This document shows, one piece after another, positions 18,413 through 27,040 of a stretch of DNA of 64,000 nt. The first letter of the stretch is position 1. Each line of letters starts with the position of its first letter. Origin of the DNA: DATFVA01 sp963743325. GTDB lineage: Bacteria; Bacteroidota; Ignavibacteria; Ignavibacteriales; Ignavibacteriaceae. The notes below the pieces were generated by a model. That model was not told where the DNA came from, made no database searches, and was given only the letters and a program-made list of their open reading frames with translations. The translations under genes were made by a program, and so were the position numbers. Location: assembly GCA_963743325.1 (NCBI GenBank), contig CAVUOZ010000012.1:1-64000 (forward strand), read 5' to 3'.

Positions 18413-18910
18413 TTATAATTTGTAATTAGTTTTGGTGATTATATTTTTTCCGAGTTTATCAAGGTTTATTTGTGAAATTTTCATTTCTTTTTCAGGAATA
18501 ATGAAATCCGGAGCTATTTCACAAAACGGAACAATTACAAAATCTCTTTCCATAAATCCGGGATGAGGAATATTCAGCTCGGAATCTGAATAAATTGCTT
18601 TATCGAAAAATAACAAATCCATATCAATTTCTCTCGGTCCCCACTTTTCGCTCTTTGTTCTTCCAAGTTTTACCTCAATTCTCTTTAAAAAATGAAAGAG
18701 TGCCTTAAGCCAGTAGTCGGTTCTGACAGAAATTACCGCATTCAAAAAATCAGACTGTTTGGTATTCCCATATGGTTTAGTCTCATAGACAGAGGATTTT
18801 TCCAGGACAGTGCACTGAGAATCAGAATCTATTTCTTTAACAGCTTTCCTGAGATTATCTTCCCTGTTGCCTTTGTTTGATCCGAGCGCTATGTATGCAA
18901 TAGCAGAAAT
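18413..18910 (-). CDS. folK: HPPK (folate pathway pyrophosphokinase) with apparent ATT start
   Basis: 2-amino-4-hydroxy-6-hydroxymethyldihydropteridine diphosphokinase, the step after FolB in folate synthesis. Translating the full frame gives AYIALGSNKGNREDNL, SSVYETKPYG, QSDFLNAVISV, the ATP-binding GRTKSEKWGPREIDMDLL and IPHPGFMERDFVIVP, all in the family order. The first ATG in the frame (18745) lies inside the conserved core and would lose about 55 residues. Upstream of the AYIALGSN motif the frame meets a stop with no ATG, GTG or TTG; ATT at 18910 (165 residues, normal length) is the best start, with AAGAG ten or so bases before it. It starts three bases after the folB stop. Confidence 0.88.
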   Translation of the reverse strand: MSAIAYIALGSNKGNREDNLRKAVKEIDSDSQCTVLEKSSVYETKPYGNTKQSDFLNAVISVRTDYWLKALFHFLKRIEVKLGRTKSEKWGPREIDMDLLFFDKAIYSDSELNIPHPGFMERDFVIVPFCEIAPDFIIPEKEMKISQINLDKLGKNIITKTNYKL

Positions 18911-18912
18911 TT

Positions 18913-19284
18913 TTACAGCTCTTTTCTTTCCTTAATAACCTCAATTTCAACACAATCAACGACACCGCCAAGCGGAGGACTATTCTTCCTAACACGCACG
19001 CAAACCTTTTGCAATGCCTTGAAGTTCTGCAAAAGTTCATTTGCTATTTTAGTTGCCAGTGATTCGATAAGGTAATGTTTTTCATCAAGTGCCAGTTTAT
19101 ATATAAACTTATATACTTTTTGATAATCAATAGTTTCCGAGAGATTATCATCAATAGCGGCTTTCGAGAAATCTGTATATAAATCTACATCAGCCTCAAA
19201 TTTACCGCCGACAGTCTGTTCTTCCGAAAGAACACCATGGTAACCATAGAAAGTTGCATTTTTAATCCTGATAATATTTAACAT
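18913..19284 (-). CDS. folB: Dihydroneopterin aldolase
   Basis: 123-residue cytosolic aldolase that converts 7,8-dihydroneopterin to the HPPK substrate plus glycolaldehyde. The family motifs are FYGYHGVLSEEQ (about 12-23, with catalytic Glu), LSETIDYQKVY, the pterin-binding YLIESLATKIA, and the catalytic Lys in RVRKNSPPLGG (about 98-108). The octamer-forming T-fold length is normal. It lies directly before folK (gap two bases) and 15 bases after the EamA transporter gene, within the pgeF operon. Confidence 0.96.
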   Translation of the reverse strand: MLNIIRIKNATFYGYHGVLSEEQTVGGKFEADVDLYTDFSKAAIDDNLSETIDYQKVYKFIYKLALDEKHYLIESLATKIANELLQNFKALQKVCVRVRKNSPPLGGVVDCVEIEVIKERKEL

Positions 19285-19299
19285 AAATTCTCCAAAAGA

Positions 19300-20214
19300 T
19301 TAAGCAGGGTTTATCATCCTTTTATTTTTTAGTTTTGAAATACTCCCGAAGTTTGACCATAGAAGTCCCGTCAGTACAAGCATGCTTCCCCAGAAATGGT
19401 CGGAGGTTAATTGTTCATTGTAAGCCAGCCAGCCGAGTATTAAGGCAACAATGGGAGTTATAAAAGCCATTAGAGACAGCATGATTACATTAACCCTTTT
19501 TAACAGCCAGTAGTATGATGTGAAAGTCACAATGCTGCCAAAGAAAGCAAGGTAGAAAATTGATAACACAGCATTGGTATTGAAATCCAGGTTACTTAAA
19601 TCTTCAAATAAACTACCGATCAGTAAAAGTGAAACGCCTGCGATGGCCATCGGAAAAAAGTTCATTGTCAACGGATTCAGATGCTTACCATGTTTTTTTA
19701 TAATTACAGCAATACATGCCTGCATCATTCCGCTGACTACAACACCGCTCATTCCGAGAAAATAAGATGTAATGTCCCCGCCGAGATCATCTGAGAAAAT
19801 CACCAAAATACCTGCAAATCCGATTACAACGCCAATAATTTTTACAAAACCTATAGTTTGTGAAGGAATTAATAAATATGAAAACAGTACAACAAAAAAG
19901 GGATATACTGCAAAAAGAACTGCCGAAAGTCCCGAAGGTACGAACTGCTCAGCCCAGTATACCAGTCCAAATGGGATAACAAAAGAGAAAAACCCCATTA
20001 TTAAATAAAGTCTTATGCTGGTTTTATCCTTTTGAAATTTCATACTCTTAATTCTCATCCAAAGCAGAATCAGGAGACTTGCAAGAACAAACCTTAAACC
20101 GCATGAAAACATTGGAGTCAGCGTTTCAAGTCCAATCCGGATAGCCAGCCAAGTTGAACCCCAGATGAAGCAAATCAAGGAGAAAACGAGAATTATTTTA
20201 ACTCTTACGCTCAT
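19300..20214 (-). CDS. EamA/DMT family permease
   Basis: 304-residue inner-membrane transporter with ten predicted helices in two repeats of five, typical of the drug/metabolite transporter superfamily. The first repeat begins CFIWGSTWLAIRIGLETLTP, the second around SYFLGMSGVVVSG. EamA proteins export amino acids, amines or metabolites; the substrate here is unknown. The gene overlaps the end of pgeF by ATGA and precedes folB by 15 bases, so it is part of the same transcript. Confidence 0.92.
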   Translation of the reverse strand: MSVRVKIILVFSLICFIWGSTWLAIRIGLETLTPMFSCGLRFVLASLLILLWMRIKSMKFQKDKTSIRLYLIMGFFSFVIPFGLVYWAEQFVPSGLSAVLFAVYPFFVVLFSYLLIPSQTIGFVKIIGVVIGFAGILVIFSDDLGGDITSYFLGMSGVVVSGMMQACIAVIIKKHGKHLNPLTMNFFPMAIAGVSLLLIGSLFEDLSNLDFNTNAVLSIFYLAFFGSIVTFTSYYWLLKRVNVIMLSLMAFITPIVALILGWLAYNEQLTSDHFWGSMLVLTGLLWSNFGSISKLKNKRMINPA

Positions 20215-20951
20215 GCCGGCTCTTTCATTGCGATAATTCCAAGAGCTCTGCCTGATTGTTTTCCGTCTCTTCTGTAAGAATGAAAAAGCTCAGTGTATTC
20301 AAAACTGCAGAGACCTGATATCTGAATCTGATGCGGAGGAATTCCTTCATTTATAAGCATATCATGATTTGCCGATGAAACATCAAGAAGAAATTTATCT
20401 CCTTTTTTAACTAAATATTTTGGATCAAATAATCCGGCAACTTCTTTTCCCACTTCATAATTTATCCAACTTATAGAAGGAGCAAGGTATACAAATAAGT
20501 TTTCAGGACTACATCCAAAATCAGTCTTAAGTTTATACATAGTTTTCTCGGTAATTCTTTTCTGTGTTCCTCTCCAGCCTGAATGTATGGCTGCTATTAT
20601 TTTTCTTTTAATATCATAGATAAAAACTGCAGTACAGTCAGCTGTGCTTATACAGAGTGCTACTTCATGTTTGTCAGTAATCATTGCATCGCTTTCACCG
20701 ATATTTCCGGCTTTGGAAACAACTGTAATTTTATCACCATGCACCTGTTTTTGAAATGCAGCATTTCCGGCTGAAAGACCCATAGAACTGAAAAATGATT
20801 TTCTGTTGTTAATTACTCTGTTTTTATCATCGTCCACTGATAACGAAAGGTTGAAGTAATAAGGCGCTTCAGTAACAGGACCAAATTTTGTACTGAATCC
20901 GAAGATTATTTCCGGGAATTCATTGAAGATATGTGGCTGAAGTATAAGCAT
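20211..20951 (-). CDS. pgeF: Peptidoglycan editing factor / purine nucleoside phosphorylase-like (YfiH)
   Basis: 246-residue protein of the multicopper-polyphenol-oxidase/YfiH (DUF152) fold. Conserved metal and catalytic features are present: AAFQKQVHGDKI (His), ALCISTADCTAVFI (Cys), AIHSGWRGTQKRI (His) and FEYTELFHSYRRDG. Family members act on adenosine and related nucleosides or edit peptidoglycan precursors with L-Ser; the choice cannot be made here. It is the first gene of the long minus-strand operon and overlaps the transporter gene by four bases. An insertion sequence lies just upstream. Confidence 0.92.
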   Translation of the reverse strand: MLILQPHIFNEFPEIIFGFSTKFGPVTEAPYYFNLSLSVDDDKNRVINNRKSFFSSMGLSAGNAAFQKQVHGDKITVVSKAGNIGESDAMITDKHEVALCISTADCTAVFIYDIKRKIIAAIHSGWRGTQKRITEKTMYKLKTDFGCSPENLFVYLAPSISWINYEVGKEVAGLFDPKYLVKKGDKFLLDVSSANHDMLINEGIPPHQIQISGLCSFEYTELFHSYRRDGKQSGRALGIIAMKEPA

Positions 20952-21108
20952 AATCGAGTTGTAAATTTAAGAAATATTTAGCGGTTAATTAACACAAATC
21001 TCATGATTAAAATCTTACGCATTGGACTATAAATAAGGTAACCATGAGGGGATAGAAAAAAGGTCGTTGGGTCATAATATAGGTAACCCAAAATTTTGAA
21101 GGTTATCT

Positions 21109-22251
21109 ATGAGCAATTCAGCAAAGAAAGAGTATCTGATTGAGATCAGGAAACGATATTTTCTGGCAACAAAAACAGAAAAATCACTGATACTTGATGA
21201 ACTTTGTACAGTTTGTAATTTTAACAGAAAATATGCCATCAGGCTTCTTTCTAAAAAACCAGGTGAACGTAACAGGAAAAAAGGAAGGCCCAGGAAATAT
21301 TACAGTGAAGCTATCATAGAGTTCTTAAAAGATCTTTGGGTGCTAACCAACCTGGCCTGTGCAGAAAGATTAAAAGCAGCTATACCCTTATGGCTGCCAT
21401 ATTACCAGTTTCACAGAAGAAATGATCTAAGTGAAAAGGATGTAAAGCTTCTAAGAGAAATCTCTCCAAGCACAATTAAGCGATTGCTCAGAAAACTCAG
21501 ATCAAAGTATAAGAAATTTGGACTTTCGACCACCAAACCGGGTTCTTTGCTGAAGAAACAAGTCCCTATTAAACTGAACCAATGGGATCAGTCAAAGCCA
21601 GGCTTTATTGAAGCTGATACTGTTGCACATTGCGGCTCTTCTGTCTCAGGACAATTTGTCTACACCCTTAACATAGTCGATATTGCAACAGGGTGGACAG
21701 AGCAGAGAGCCATCTGGGGCAAGGGCAGAGCCGGGGTCTTTGATGCTCTTCAGAATATCAGAAAGGTACTTCCTTTCAAGGTTCTTGGCTTTGACTGTGA
21801 CAACGGTGGAGAGCTGCTTAATTATATGCTGCTGGAATATTTTACAAATAAGAAAAATCCTGTTCAGTATACACGTTCAAGAGAGTATAAGAAAAATGAT
21901 AACGCACATATCGAAGAGAAAAACTGGACTCACGTCAGGCAGTTTATTGGTTACCAGAGATTTGATAAAATTAAAACCGTAGATATGCTTAATGACCTTT
22001 ACCAAGGCGAATGGAGATATTACCTGAACTTCTTTATCCCTTCTTTCAAACTGATTGAAAAGAAAAGAGATGGGGCTAAGATCATCAAAAAGTTCTCTTC
22101 CCCACTGACTCCTTTTCAGAGATTATTGGCTTCCGATCATATCAAAGCCACAAGTAAAAAAGAACTTACTAAAATCTTTAGCTCGCTTGATCCTTTTGTT
22201 CTTCAGAAGAAAATGAAAAATAAAATTATAAATATCCTTAAACTTTATTAA
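21109..22251 (+). CDS. IS transposase with integrase (rve) catalytic domain
   Basis: 380-residue DDE transposase. The N-terminal part (1-135) has helix-turn-helix character and a basic stretch (GERNRKKGRPRKYY) for binding the ends; the catalytic core has Asp170 (FIEADTVAHCG), Asp231 (CDNGGE) and Glu270 (NAHIEEKN), the spacing expected of IS481/IS3-like rve domains. The frame is uninterrupted, so the enzyme may be active. The family name cannot be fixed without a database. GAAGGTTATCT precedes the ATG closely. Confidence 0.92.
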   Translation: MSNSAKKEYLIEIRKRYFLATKTEKSLILDELCTVCNFNRKYAIRLLSKKPGERNRKKGRPRKYYSEAIIEFLKDLWVLTNLACAERLKAAIPLWLPYYQFHRRNDLSEKDVKLLREISPSTIKRLLRKLRSKYKKFGLSTTKPGSLLKKQVPIKLNQWDQSKPGFIEADTVAHCGSSVSGQFVYTLNIVDIATGWTEQRAIWGKGRAGVFDALQNIRKVLPFKVLGFDCDNGGELLNYMLLEYFTNKKNPVQYTRSREYKKNDNAHIEEKNWTHVRQFIGYQRFDKIKTVDMLNDLYQGEWRYYLNFFIPSFKLIEKKRDGAKIIKKFSSPLTPFQRLLASDHIKATSKKELTKIFSSLDPFVLQKKMKNKIINILKLY

Positions 22252-22261
22252 GATTTTCTCA

Positions 22262-22304
22262 GAAGCTAAGCTACGTTCGGCTACGCCTCTCTTCGCTTAG
22301 CTTC
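22262..22304 (+). terminator. Hairpin after the transposase gene
   Basis: A perfect ten-base inverted repeat, GAAGCTAAGC and GCTTAGCTTC, encloses a GC-rich loop and begins 11 bases after the transposase stop; AAGTTTTACTT follows. It may end the transposase transcript or protect the element from outside transcription. Confidence 0.55.
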
Positions 22305-22563
22305 AAGTTTTACTTAATCATTCACACTTCCCATTTTTGACTTAATATTTTATTTTTTTTACCCCCTGGTAACCTGTTTATTATTATGTTTTTTTATTAT
22401 TCTTCGGTTACCTTTTATTATGACCCAACACGCTTATCGGCAGGCTGCCGACAAATCCTTATTTAAGAAATTAATTCGCAAACAGTACTGTTACATTCAA
22501 TTGAGACTATAAGGGGTATGTATTATATTGATATACTATTTTGAATCTGGAAAAGGAAAAAAC

Positions 22564-23337
22564 TTGAAAATTCTCATAACTAATGATGATGGCATTGAAG
22601 CACCCGGAATTGTAGTTCTGGCAGAATCACTAAAGGAAATCGGGGAGGTAACTATTGTTGCACCATTACAGGAACAGAGTGCAGTGGGACACGCAATAAC
22701 GATGCAGCTTCCTTTAAGAGTAATAGATTATAAAAAGAACGGGAGTTTCTTTGGTTATGCTGTCAGCGGAACACCTGCGGACTGTGTGAAAATCGGAATA
22801 AGAAATATTATGAAGTCTCCCCCTGACCTGGTTGTATCGGGAATAAATCACGGTTCAAATACTGCAATAAATATCATCTACTCGGGTACGGTTTCTGCAG
22901 CCCGGGAGGCTGCGATCATGGATATTCCTTCCATAGCTGTGTCAGTGACAAATCACGAAGCAACCAATTTTCATTTTGCCGGAAAAATAACCCGTCTTCT
23001 GGCAAAGCAGCTGGCGGGAAAAGATTTACCTCTGGGAACTTTACTGAATGTCAATGTCCCTGATGTGCCGGAGGATCAGATCGCCGGAATAAAACTGACC
23101 AGGCAGGGTAAATCAAAATGGGATGATATCTACGAGCAGAGAATTGACCCCTATGGAAAAAACTATTACTGGCTGACAGGCAACCTGATGGAAGTTGATA
23201 CAGAAATAGAAACCGACCAGGCAGCAATAAGAAAAAATTATGTTTCTGTGAGTCCTATTCACTTTGACTTAACCGATTATGAAACATTCGATAGAATGAA
23301 AAACTGGAAAATAGAAAACCTTCTGAATGGTAAATAA
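22564..23337 (+). CDS. surE: 5'-nucleotidase SurE
   Basis: Metal-dependent nucleoside-monophosphate phosphatase, cytosolic, 257 residues from the chosen start. The conserved N-terminus LKILITNDDGIEAPGI carries the Asp-Asp metal site; VAPLQEQSAVGHAIT, SGTPADCVKIG, VSGINHGSNTA and YSGTVSAAREAA follow in family order. The frame opens at a TTG at 22528, but the TTG at 22564, six bases after AAGGAA, gives the family N-terminus and is preferred; neither is ATG. It overlaps the next gene by 11 bases and lies just right of the insertion sequence, whose arrival may have replaced its original upstream region. Confidence 0.95.
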   Translation: MKILITNDDGIEAPGIVVLAESLKEIGEVTIVAPLQEQSAVGHAITMQLPLRVIDYKKNGSFFGYAVSGTPADCVKIGIRNIMKSPPDLVVSGINHGSNTAINIIYSGTVSAAREAAIMDIPSIAVSVTNHEATNFHFAGKITRLLAKQLAGKDLPLGTLLNVNVPDVPEDQIAGIKLTRQGKSKWDDIYEQRIDPYGKNYYWLTGNLMEVDTEIETDQAAIRKNYVSVSPIHFDLTDYETFDRMKNWKIENLLNGK

Positions 23338-24196
23338 TTATAAAATCTTTCAGATAGATGCATTTACCGAGAAACCCTTTGAAGGCAATTCTGCGGGTGT
23401 GATGTTCGCTGAAAACTTTTCGTCTGTGCAGATGCAGAAAATTGCCCGGGAAATGAATCTTGCTGAAACGGCTTTTCTCTCCCCTTCCAGAAAAGCTGGT
23501 TATAAACTCCGGTGGTTTACTCCTGCAGTAGAAGTCGATCTCTGCGGACATGCTACGATAGCTTCCCTGCATTTCTTGTACGAGAATAATATACTGAATG
23601 AAGACTCTTCCATAACATTTGAAACCAAAAGCGGGGTATTAAATTGCGGAATTAAAGAAGGTTTTTATTTTATGCAGATTCCATTGTATAAAATGGAGGA
23701 ATTTTCCGGATGTCAGGAAGAGATTCTTGATGCAATCGGAGCAGAAAGAACCTCTGTTATTGATAATACTCCTTTTATTCTTTTGGAAAACGGAAACCTG
23801 TATTTCAGGGTTGACGGGTTAGAAACTCTCAGAAATCTGAAACCTGATTTCAAAGCCTTGAAGAAACTCACCGAAGATAAGCACGAATTTGAAGGAGTGG
23901 TAGTTTATACTCTTGAAACATTTGATGAATCAAGTTTTGCGCACAGCAGGTACTTTGTACCCTATTATGGAATTGATGAAGACCCGGTTACCGGTTCCAC
24001 AAACGGCCCAATGATGATGGTCTTTGAGCGACTCGGATTAATAGAAACTGATGCTGAAGAAATTACATTAATTTTTGAGCAGGGAGACATTATGGGTAGA
24101 AGAGGAAGGGTAAAAGTGAGCTATAGTAAAAAGCTTAGGGAGCTTTATATTTCGGGGAAAGCAGTCACGGTTCTAAAGGGAGAAATCACTTTTTAA
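23327..24196 (+). CDS. PhzF family isomerase-like protein
   Basis: 289 residues with the two-domain diaminopimelate-epimerase fold of the PhzF family. Motifs: QIDAFTEKPFEGNSAGV at the N-terminus, MNLAETAFLSP with the catalytic Glu, RWFTPAVEVDLCGHATIA and, in the second half, DEDPVTGSTNGPM. Members catalyse isomerisation or cyclisation of small metabolites; phenazine synthesis is not implied since no other phz genes are near. It overlaps surE by 11 bases and the following gene by one base (TAATG). Confidence 0.92.
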   Translation: MVNNYKIFQIDAFTEKPFEGNSAGVMFAENFSSVQMQKIAREMNLAETAFLSPSRKAGYKLRWFTPAVEVDLCGHATIASLHFLYENNILNEDSSITFETKSGVLNCGIKEGFYFMQIPLYKMEEFSGCQEEILDAIGAERTSVIDNTPFILLENGNLYFRVDGLETLRNLKPDFKALKKLTEDKHEFEGVVVYTLETFDESSFAHSRYFVPYYGIDEDPVTGSTNGPMMMVFERLGLIETDAEEITLIFEQGDIMGRRGRVKVSYSKKLRELYISGKAVTVLKGEITF

Positions 24197-26346
24197 TGTT
24201 TAACTTTGAAAAAATTAATCTTTCATTCTTTTTTAACGGAGTTTTCTTCTTTATAGGATTAATCCTGCTTGCTGCATATGCAGTTTATATGTACCGCTAT
24301 ACACTTCCGCCGGTTAATTCTGCAAAAAAGACGATACTCATATTATTAAGAACCTTCGCATTAATTCTTTTATTATTCATAATATTTGAACCGGTAGCAA
24401 CACTGGTTAAAAAAGTAATCCTTCAGCCCGTTAATCTTGTTTTTGCCGATGATTCACGTTCAATAGAAATTAAGGACGGAACACAGAGAAGTGAAAACGT
24501 ACGGCGATTTGTTGAAGGGTTAAATAACAATGATTTAATAGGCAGCTCCGAATTATTTACCTTCGGAACACGCATAACACCTTTTTCATATGATAGTCTT
24601 TCCCGGTTAAGCTTTTCTGAAGGGAGCACAAATTTTTCAAAAATTATCTCATATATAAAGGACCAAAAGGAGAATATTGCCTCCATATCCATTATAAGCG
24701 ACGGCGTGATTACTGAAGGGACCAACCCTTTATTCACTGCGGAGAAACTGAATATCCCTGTTTTTACTGTAGGTGTAGGTGATACTACCAAAAGAAACGA
24801 CATCGAGATAAAAAACATTCTGCATAATGAATTTATATATGCTGAAACACCTACTACAATTTCCGCTACAATTTTAAATAAAGGATTCGGAAATAAGATT
24901 ACTGCAATATCACTATATGAAAACGTTAATCTTCTCGAACAAAGAACAATTACTTTATCAGGGGATGGCACACAAAACGAAACTTTTAGCTTTACTCCTA
25001 AAACCGGAGGAGAAAAAAAGTTAACCCTCGAATTAAATAATCACGAAGGAGAATTTACTTTCGAAAACAATAAAAGGGTTTTCTATATAAATGTTCTCAG
25101 CAACAAAGTTAAAATTTTAATTATTGCCGGCAGTCCCTCTCCGGATCTCTCGTTTATAAAGAACTCGCTGGAAGAGGATAAGAATCTTTCAGTAAAATCA
25201 TTAACCCAGGTCGCCGCTAACAGGTTCATCGAAAAGAATAACCCCTCAGTTGAACTCGACAGTGCACAGATAATTATTCTGGTTGGCTTTCCCACGAAAG
25301 AAACCGGCCCTGAACTGCTAAATAGAGTCAGAGAGGCAATCACTTCAAAGGGAAAACCTTTCTTTTTACTGCTCGAGGATAATACAGATTTCAACAAATT
25401 AAAAAATTTTCAGCCGGAACTTCCTTTCAATATTCAGAATGCAGATAATGGAGTTTCCGAAATTCAGCCTGTCGTTCCAGGAAGTGAAAGCGAAAATCCT
25501 TTATTGCAGAACAACGCACAAAATCCTATTGATGCCTGGAATAACCTTCCTCCTGTTTTTATTACAAACTCCGGAGTAAGCGTCAAACCTGAGAGTGAAG
25601 TTGTTATAAAAGCAAAAATGAATAATATAGCGCTTAATACTCCCTTAATAATTACGAGGAGACTGGGAAGCAGGAGGTCAGTAGGTGTTCTGGCCAGTGG
25701 GATATGGAGATGGAAATTACAGACCGCCACAAAGCAGTTAAATCTTTTTGACAGTTTTATTTATAATAGTGTAAAATGGTTAAAAAGTTTTGAAGAACAA
25801 AAACAGGTATCCATAAAAACTTCTAAAAAACTTTATGCACGCGGGGAACCGGTTGAGTTTTCAGCCGAAGTATATGACGCTTCCTACAATCCGGTAACTG
25901 ATGCGGAAGCAAAGATTAAAATTAAGAACGGTGATAATACGGATGAAATAATCTTAAATTCGCTTGGGAGCGGATTATATGAGGGAACATATCAGACTAC
26001 CAGGACAGGAGATTTTACCTTCAGCGGGACAGCCTCAAACAATGACAAACAGGTTGGCTCGGATGGAGGCAGTTTTAATATCGGTGAAGTCGATATAGAA
26101 CAGTTAGATCCGAAAATGAATTATGAATTTTTATCCTCACTGGCTGATAATACGGGCGGTAAATTCTTCAATTATACTGATATGAATGAACTTTATCCTG
26201 TTTTGAAGAAAATTCAGCAGAACGCCTCCAGGGAGAAAACTGTCATTAGTGAAATAAGATTATGGTCGAATGAATGGCTTTTGATCATCGTTATTATCCT
26301 GCTCGGAATAGAATGGTTTATAAGAAAACAATCAGGGATGTTATAA
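24196..26346 (+). CDS. VWA-domain membrane protein
   Basis: 716 residues. Two N-terminal transmembrane helices (about 13-33 and 46-66) precede a von Willebrand A domain whose MIDAS residues are visible as Asp85/Ser87/Ser89 (ADDSRS), SEGSTNFSK and IISDGVITEG. Next comes a beta-sandwich/CARDB-like section (about 200-305), a class I glutamine-amidotransferase-like alpha/beta domain (about 308-500, IIAGSPSPD ... RRSVGVLASGIWRW), another beta domain (about 530-630) and a C-terminal helix (about 693-710). This resembles the BatA/DUF4159-linked membrane proteins of Bacteroidota and Planctomycetes, with the bulk in the periplasm. The role is unknown. Coupled to the phzF-like gene. Confidence 0.8.
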   Translation: MFNFEKINLSFFFNGVFFFIGLILLAAYAVYMYRYTLPPVNSAKKTILILLRTFALILLLFIIFEPVATLVKKVILQPVNLVFADDSRSIEIKDGTQRSENVRRFVEGLNNNDLIGSSELFTFGTRITPFSYDSLSRLSFSEGSTNFSKIISYIKDQKENIASISIISDGVITEGTNPLFTAEKLNIPVFTVGVGDTTKRNDIEIKNILHNEFIYAETPTTISATILNKGFGNKITAISLYENVNLLEQRTITLSGDGTQNETFSFTPKTGGEKKLTLELNNHEGEFTFENNKRVFYINVLSNKVKILIIAGSPSPDLSFIKNSLEEDKNLSVKSLTQVAANRFIEKNNPSVELDSAQIIILVGFPTKETGPELLNRVREAITSKGKPFFLLLEDNTDFNKLKNFQPELPFNIQNADNGVSEIQPVVPGSESENPLLQNNAQNPIDAWNNLPPVFITNSGVSVKPESEVVIKAKMNNIALNTPLIITRRLGSRRSVGVLASGIWRWKLQTATKQLNLFDSFIYNSVKWLKSFEEQKQVSIKTSKKLYARGEPVEFSAEVYDASYNPVTDAEAKIKIKNGDNTDEIILNSLGSGLYEGTYQTTRTGDFTFSGTASNNDKQVGSDGGSFNIGEVDIEQLDPKMNYEFLSSLADNTGGKFFNYTDMNELYPVLKKIQQNASREKTVISEIRLWSNEWLLIIVIILLGIEWFIRKQSGML

Positions 26347-26355
26347 TCTTAATTT

Positions 26356-27039
26356 ATGCTGAAGAATTTCGGGATACCCTTAATTGATTTCTTCCTTCCC
26401 CGGTTCTGCCCTTCGTGTAAAACCAAATTATCTTCCGGTTCATATTTTATATGCGAAGAGTGTCTCAGGAATATCCTAAAGCCTGACCCCGGGAGAATAA
26501 ATTCGGAGTTCGAAAAAAAGTTTGCTCAAAGCACTGTTATTTCCGATTTCACTTCTCAATTTGTATTTGAAAGAGGAAAAGAACTTCAGCAAATAATTCA
26601 TTCATTAAAATATGAAAGGAAATTTCTCCTAGGTGTTTTTCTGGGAAACCTTTTGGGGGAAACAATTAACAGGGAATTTTCCAAATACTGGATTGATGCA
26701 GTAGTTCCTGTCCCGCTTCATCATCTGAAGAAAGCAGAAAGAGAATTCAATCAGTCACTTTACATTGCAAAGGGAATCTATAAGGTAACAGGAATTAAAG
26801 TCCGCAACAGGCTGATAAAGAGAAAACGTTACACAGAATCACAGACTACACTGAATATATCTGAGAGAGAGGAAAATACCAGGGGAGCATTTGTTTCAAG
26901 GAAAAAGCTGAAAGGTGAAAATCTTCTGCTTGTAGACGATGTGATTACAACGGGCTCAACAATTTGTGAATGCGGCAAAATATTATTAGATGCAGGAGCA
27001 GGCAAAATATATGCAGCCTCTATTGCGATTGCTGATTAG
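26356..27039 (+). CDS. comF: ComF family phosphoribosyltransferase-like protein
   Basis: 227 residues. An N-terminal zinc ribbon uses Cys18, Cys21, Cys33 and Cys36; the C-terminal phosphoribosyltransferase domain ends in the PRPP-binding LLVDDVITTGSTICE. The family serves natural transformation, likely assisting primosome steps on incoming single-stranded DNA, though other competence genes are not in this window. The ATG at 26356 is ten bases after the VWA gene stop, so it is the last gene of the surE operon; it converges with argS with only one base between stops. Confidence 0.93.
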   Translation: MLKNFGIPLIDFFLPRFCPSCKTKLSSGSYFICEECLRNILKPDPGRINSEFEKKFAQSTVISDFTSQFVFERGKELQQIIHSLKYERKFLLGVFLGNLLGETINREFSKYWIDAVVPVPLHHLKKAEREFNQSLYIAKGIYKVTGIKVRNRLIKRKRYTESQTTLNISEREENTRGAFVSRKKLKGENLLLVDDVITTGSTICECGKILLDAGAGKIYAASIAIAD

Positions 27040-27040
27040 A

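Larger units (their letters stand above)
21066..22429 (+). mobile_element. Insertion sequence, 1.36 kb, single DDE transposase
   Basis: Bounded by near-perfect inverted repeats: GTTGGGTCATAATATAGGTAACC at 21066-21088 (given in two parts GTTGGGTCATAATA and TAGGTAACC) and its complement GGTTACC...TATGACCCAAC at 22406-22429, differing by a one-base indel and a substitution. Extra GGTAACC boxes occur at 21037-21043, just outside the left repeat, and at 22368-22374, inside the right one. No convincing target duplication is visible. The element sits between pgeF and surE, separating divergent operons without breaking a gene. Confidence 0.88.

Noticed and set aside
18413..18745. folK starting at ATG 18745
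   Set aside because: That start removes the AYIALGSN and pterin-binding residues that the frame encodes upstream.
21025..22512. GACTATAA direct repeat at 21025-21032 and 22505-22512 as a target duplication of the insertion sequence
   Set aside because: The repeats lie 34 and 75 bases outside the inverted repeats, at unequal distance, and 8 bp could repeat by chance in AT-rich DNA.
23327..24196. Phenazine biosynthesis gene (phzF)
   Set aside because: The fold fits, but no other phz genes are nearby; the family has many unrelated functions.
24423..24971. 182-residue antisense frame in the VWA gene
   Set aside because: It overlaps the VWA/MIDAS coding sequence and has no signal, motif or ribosome site.
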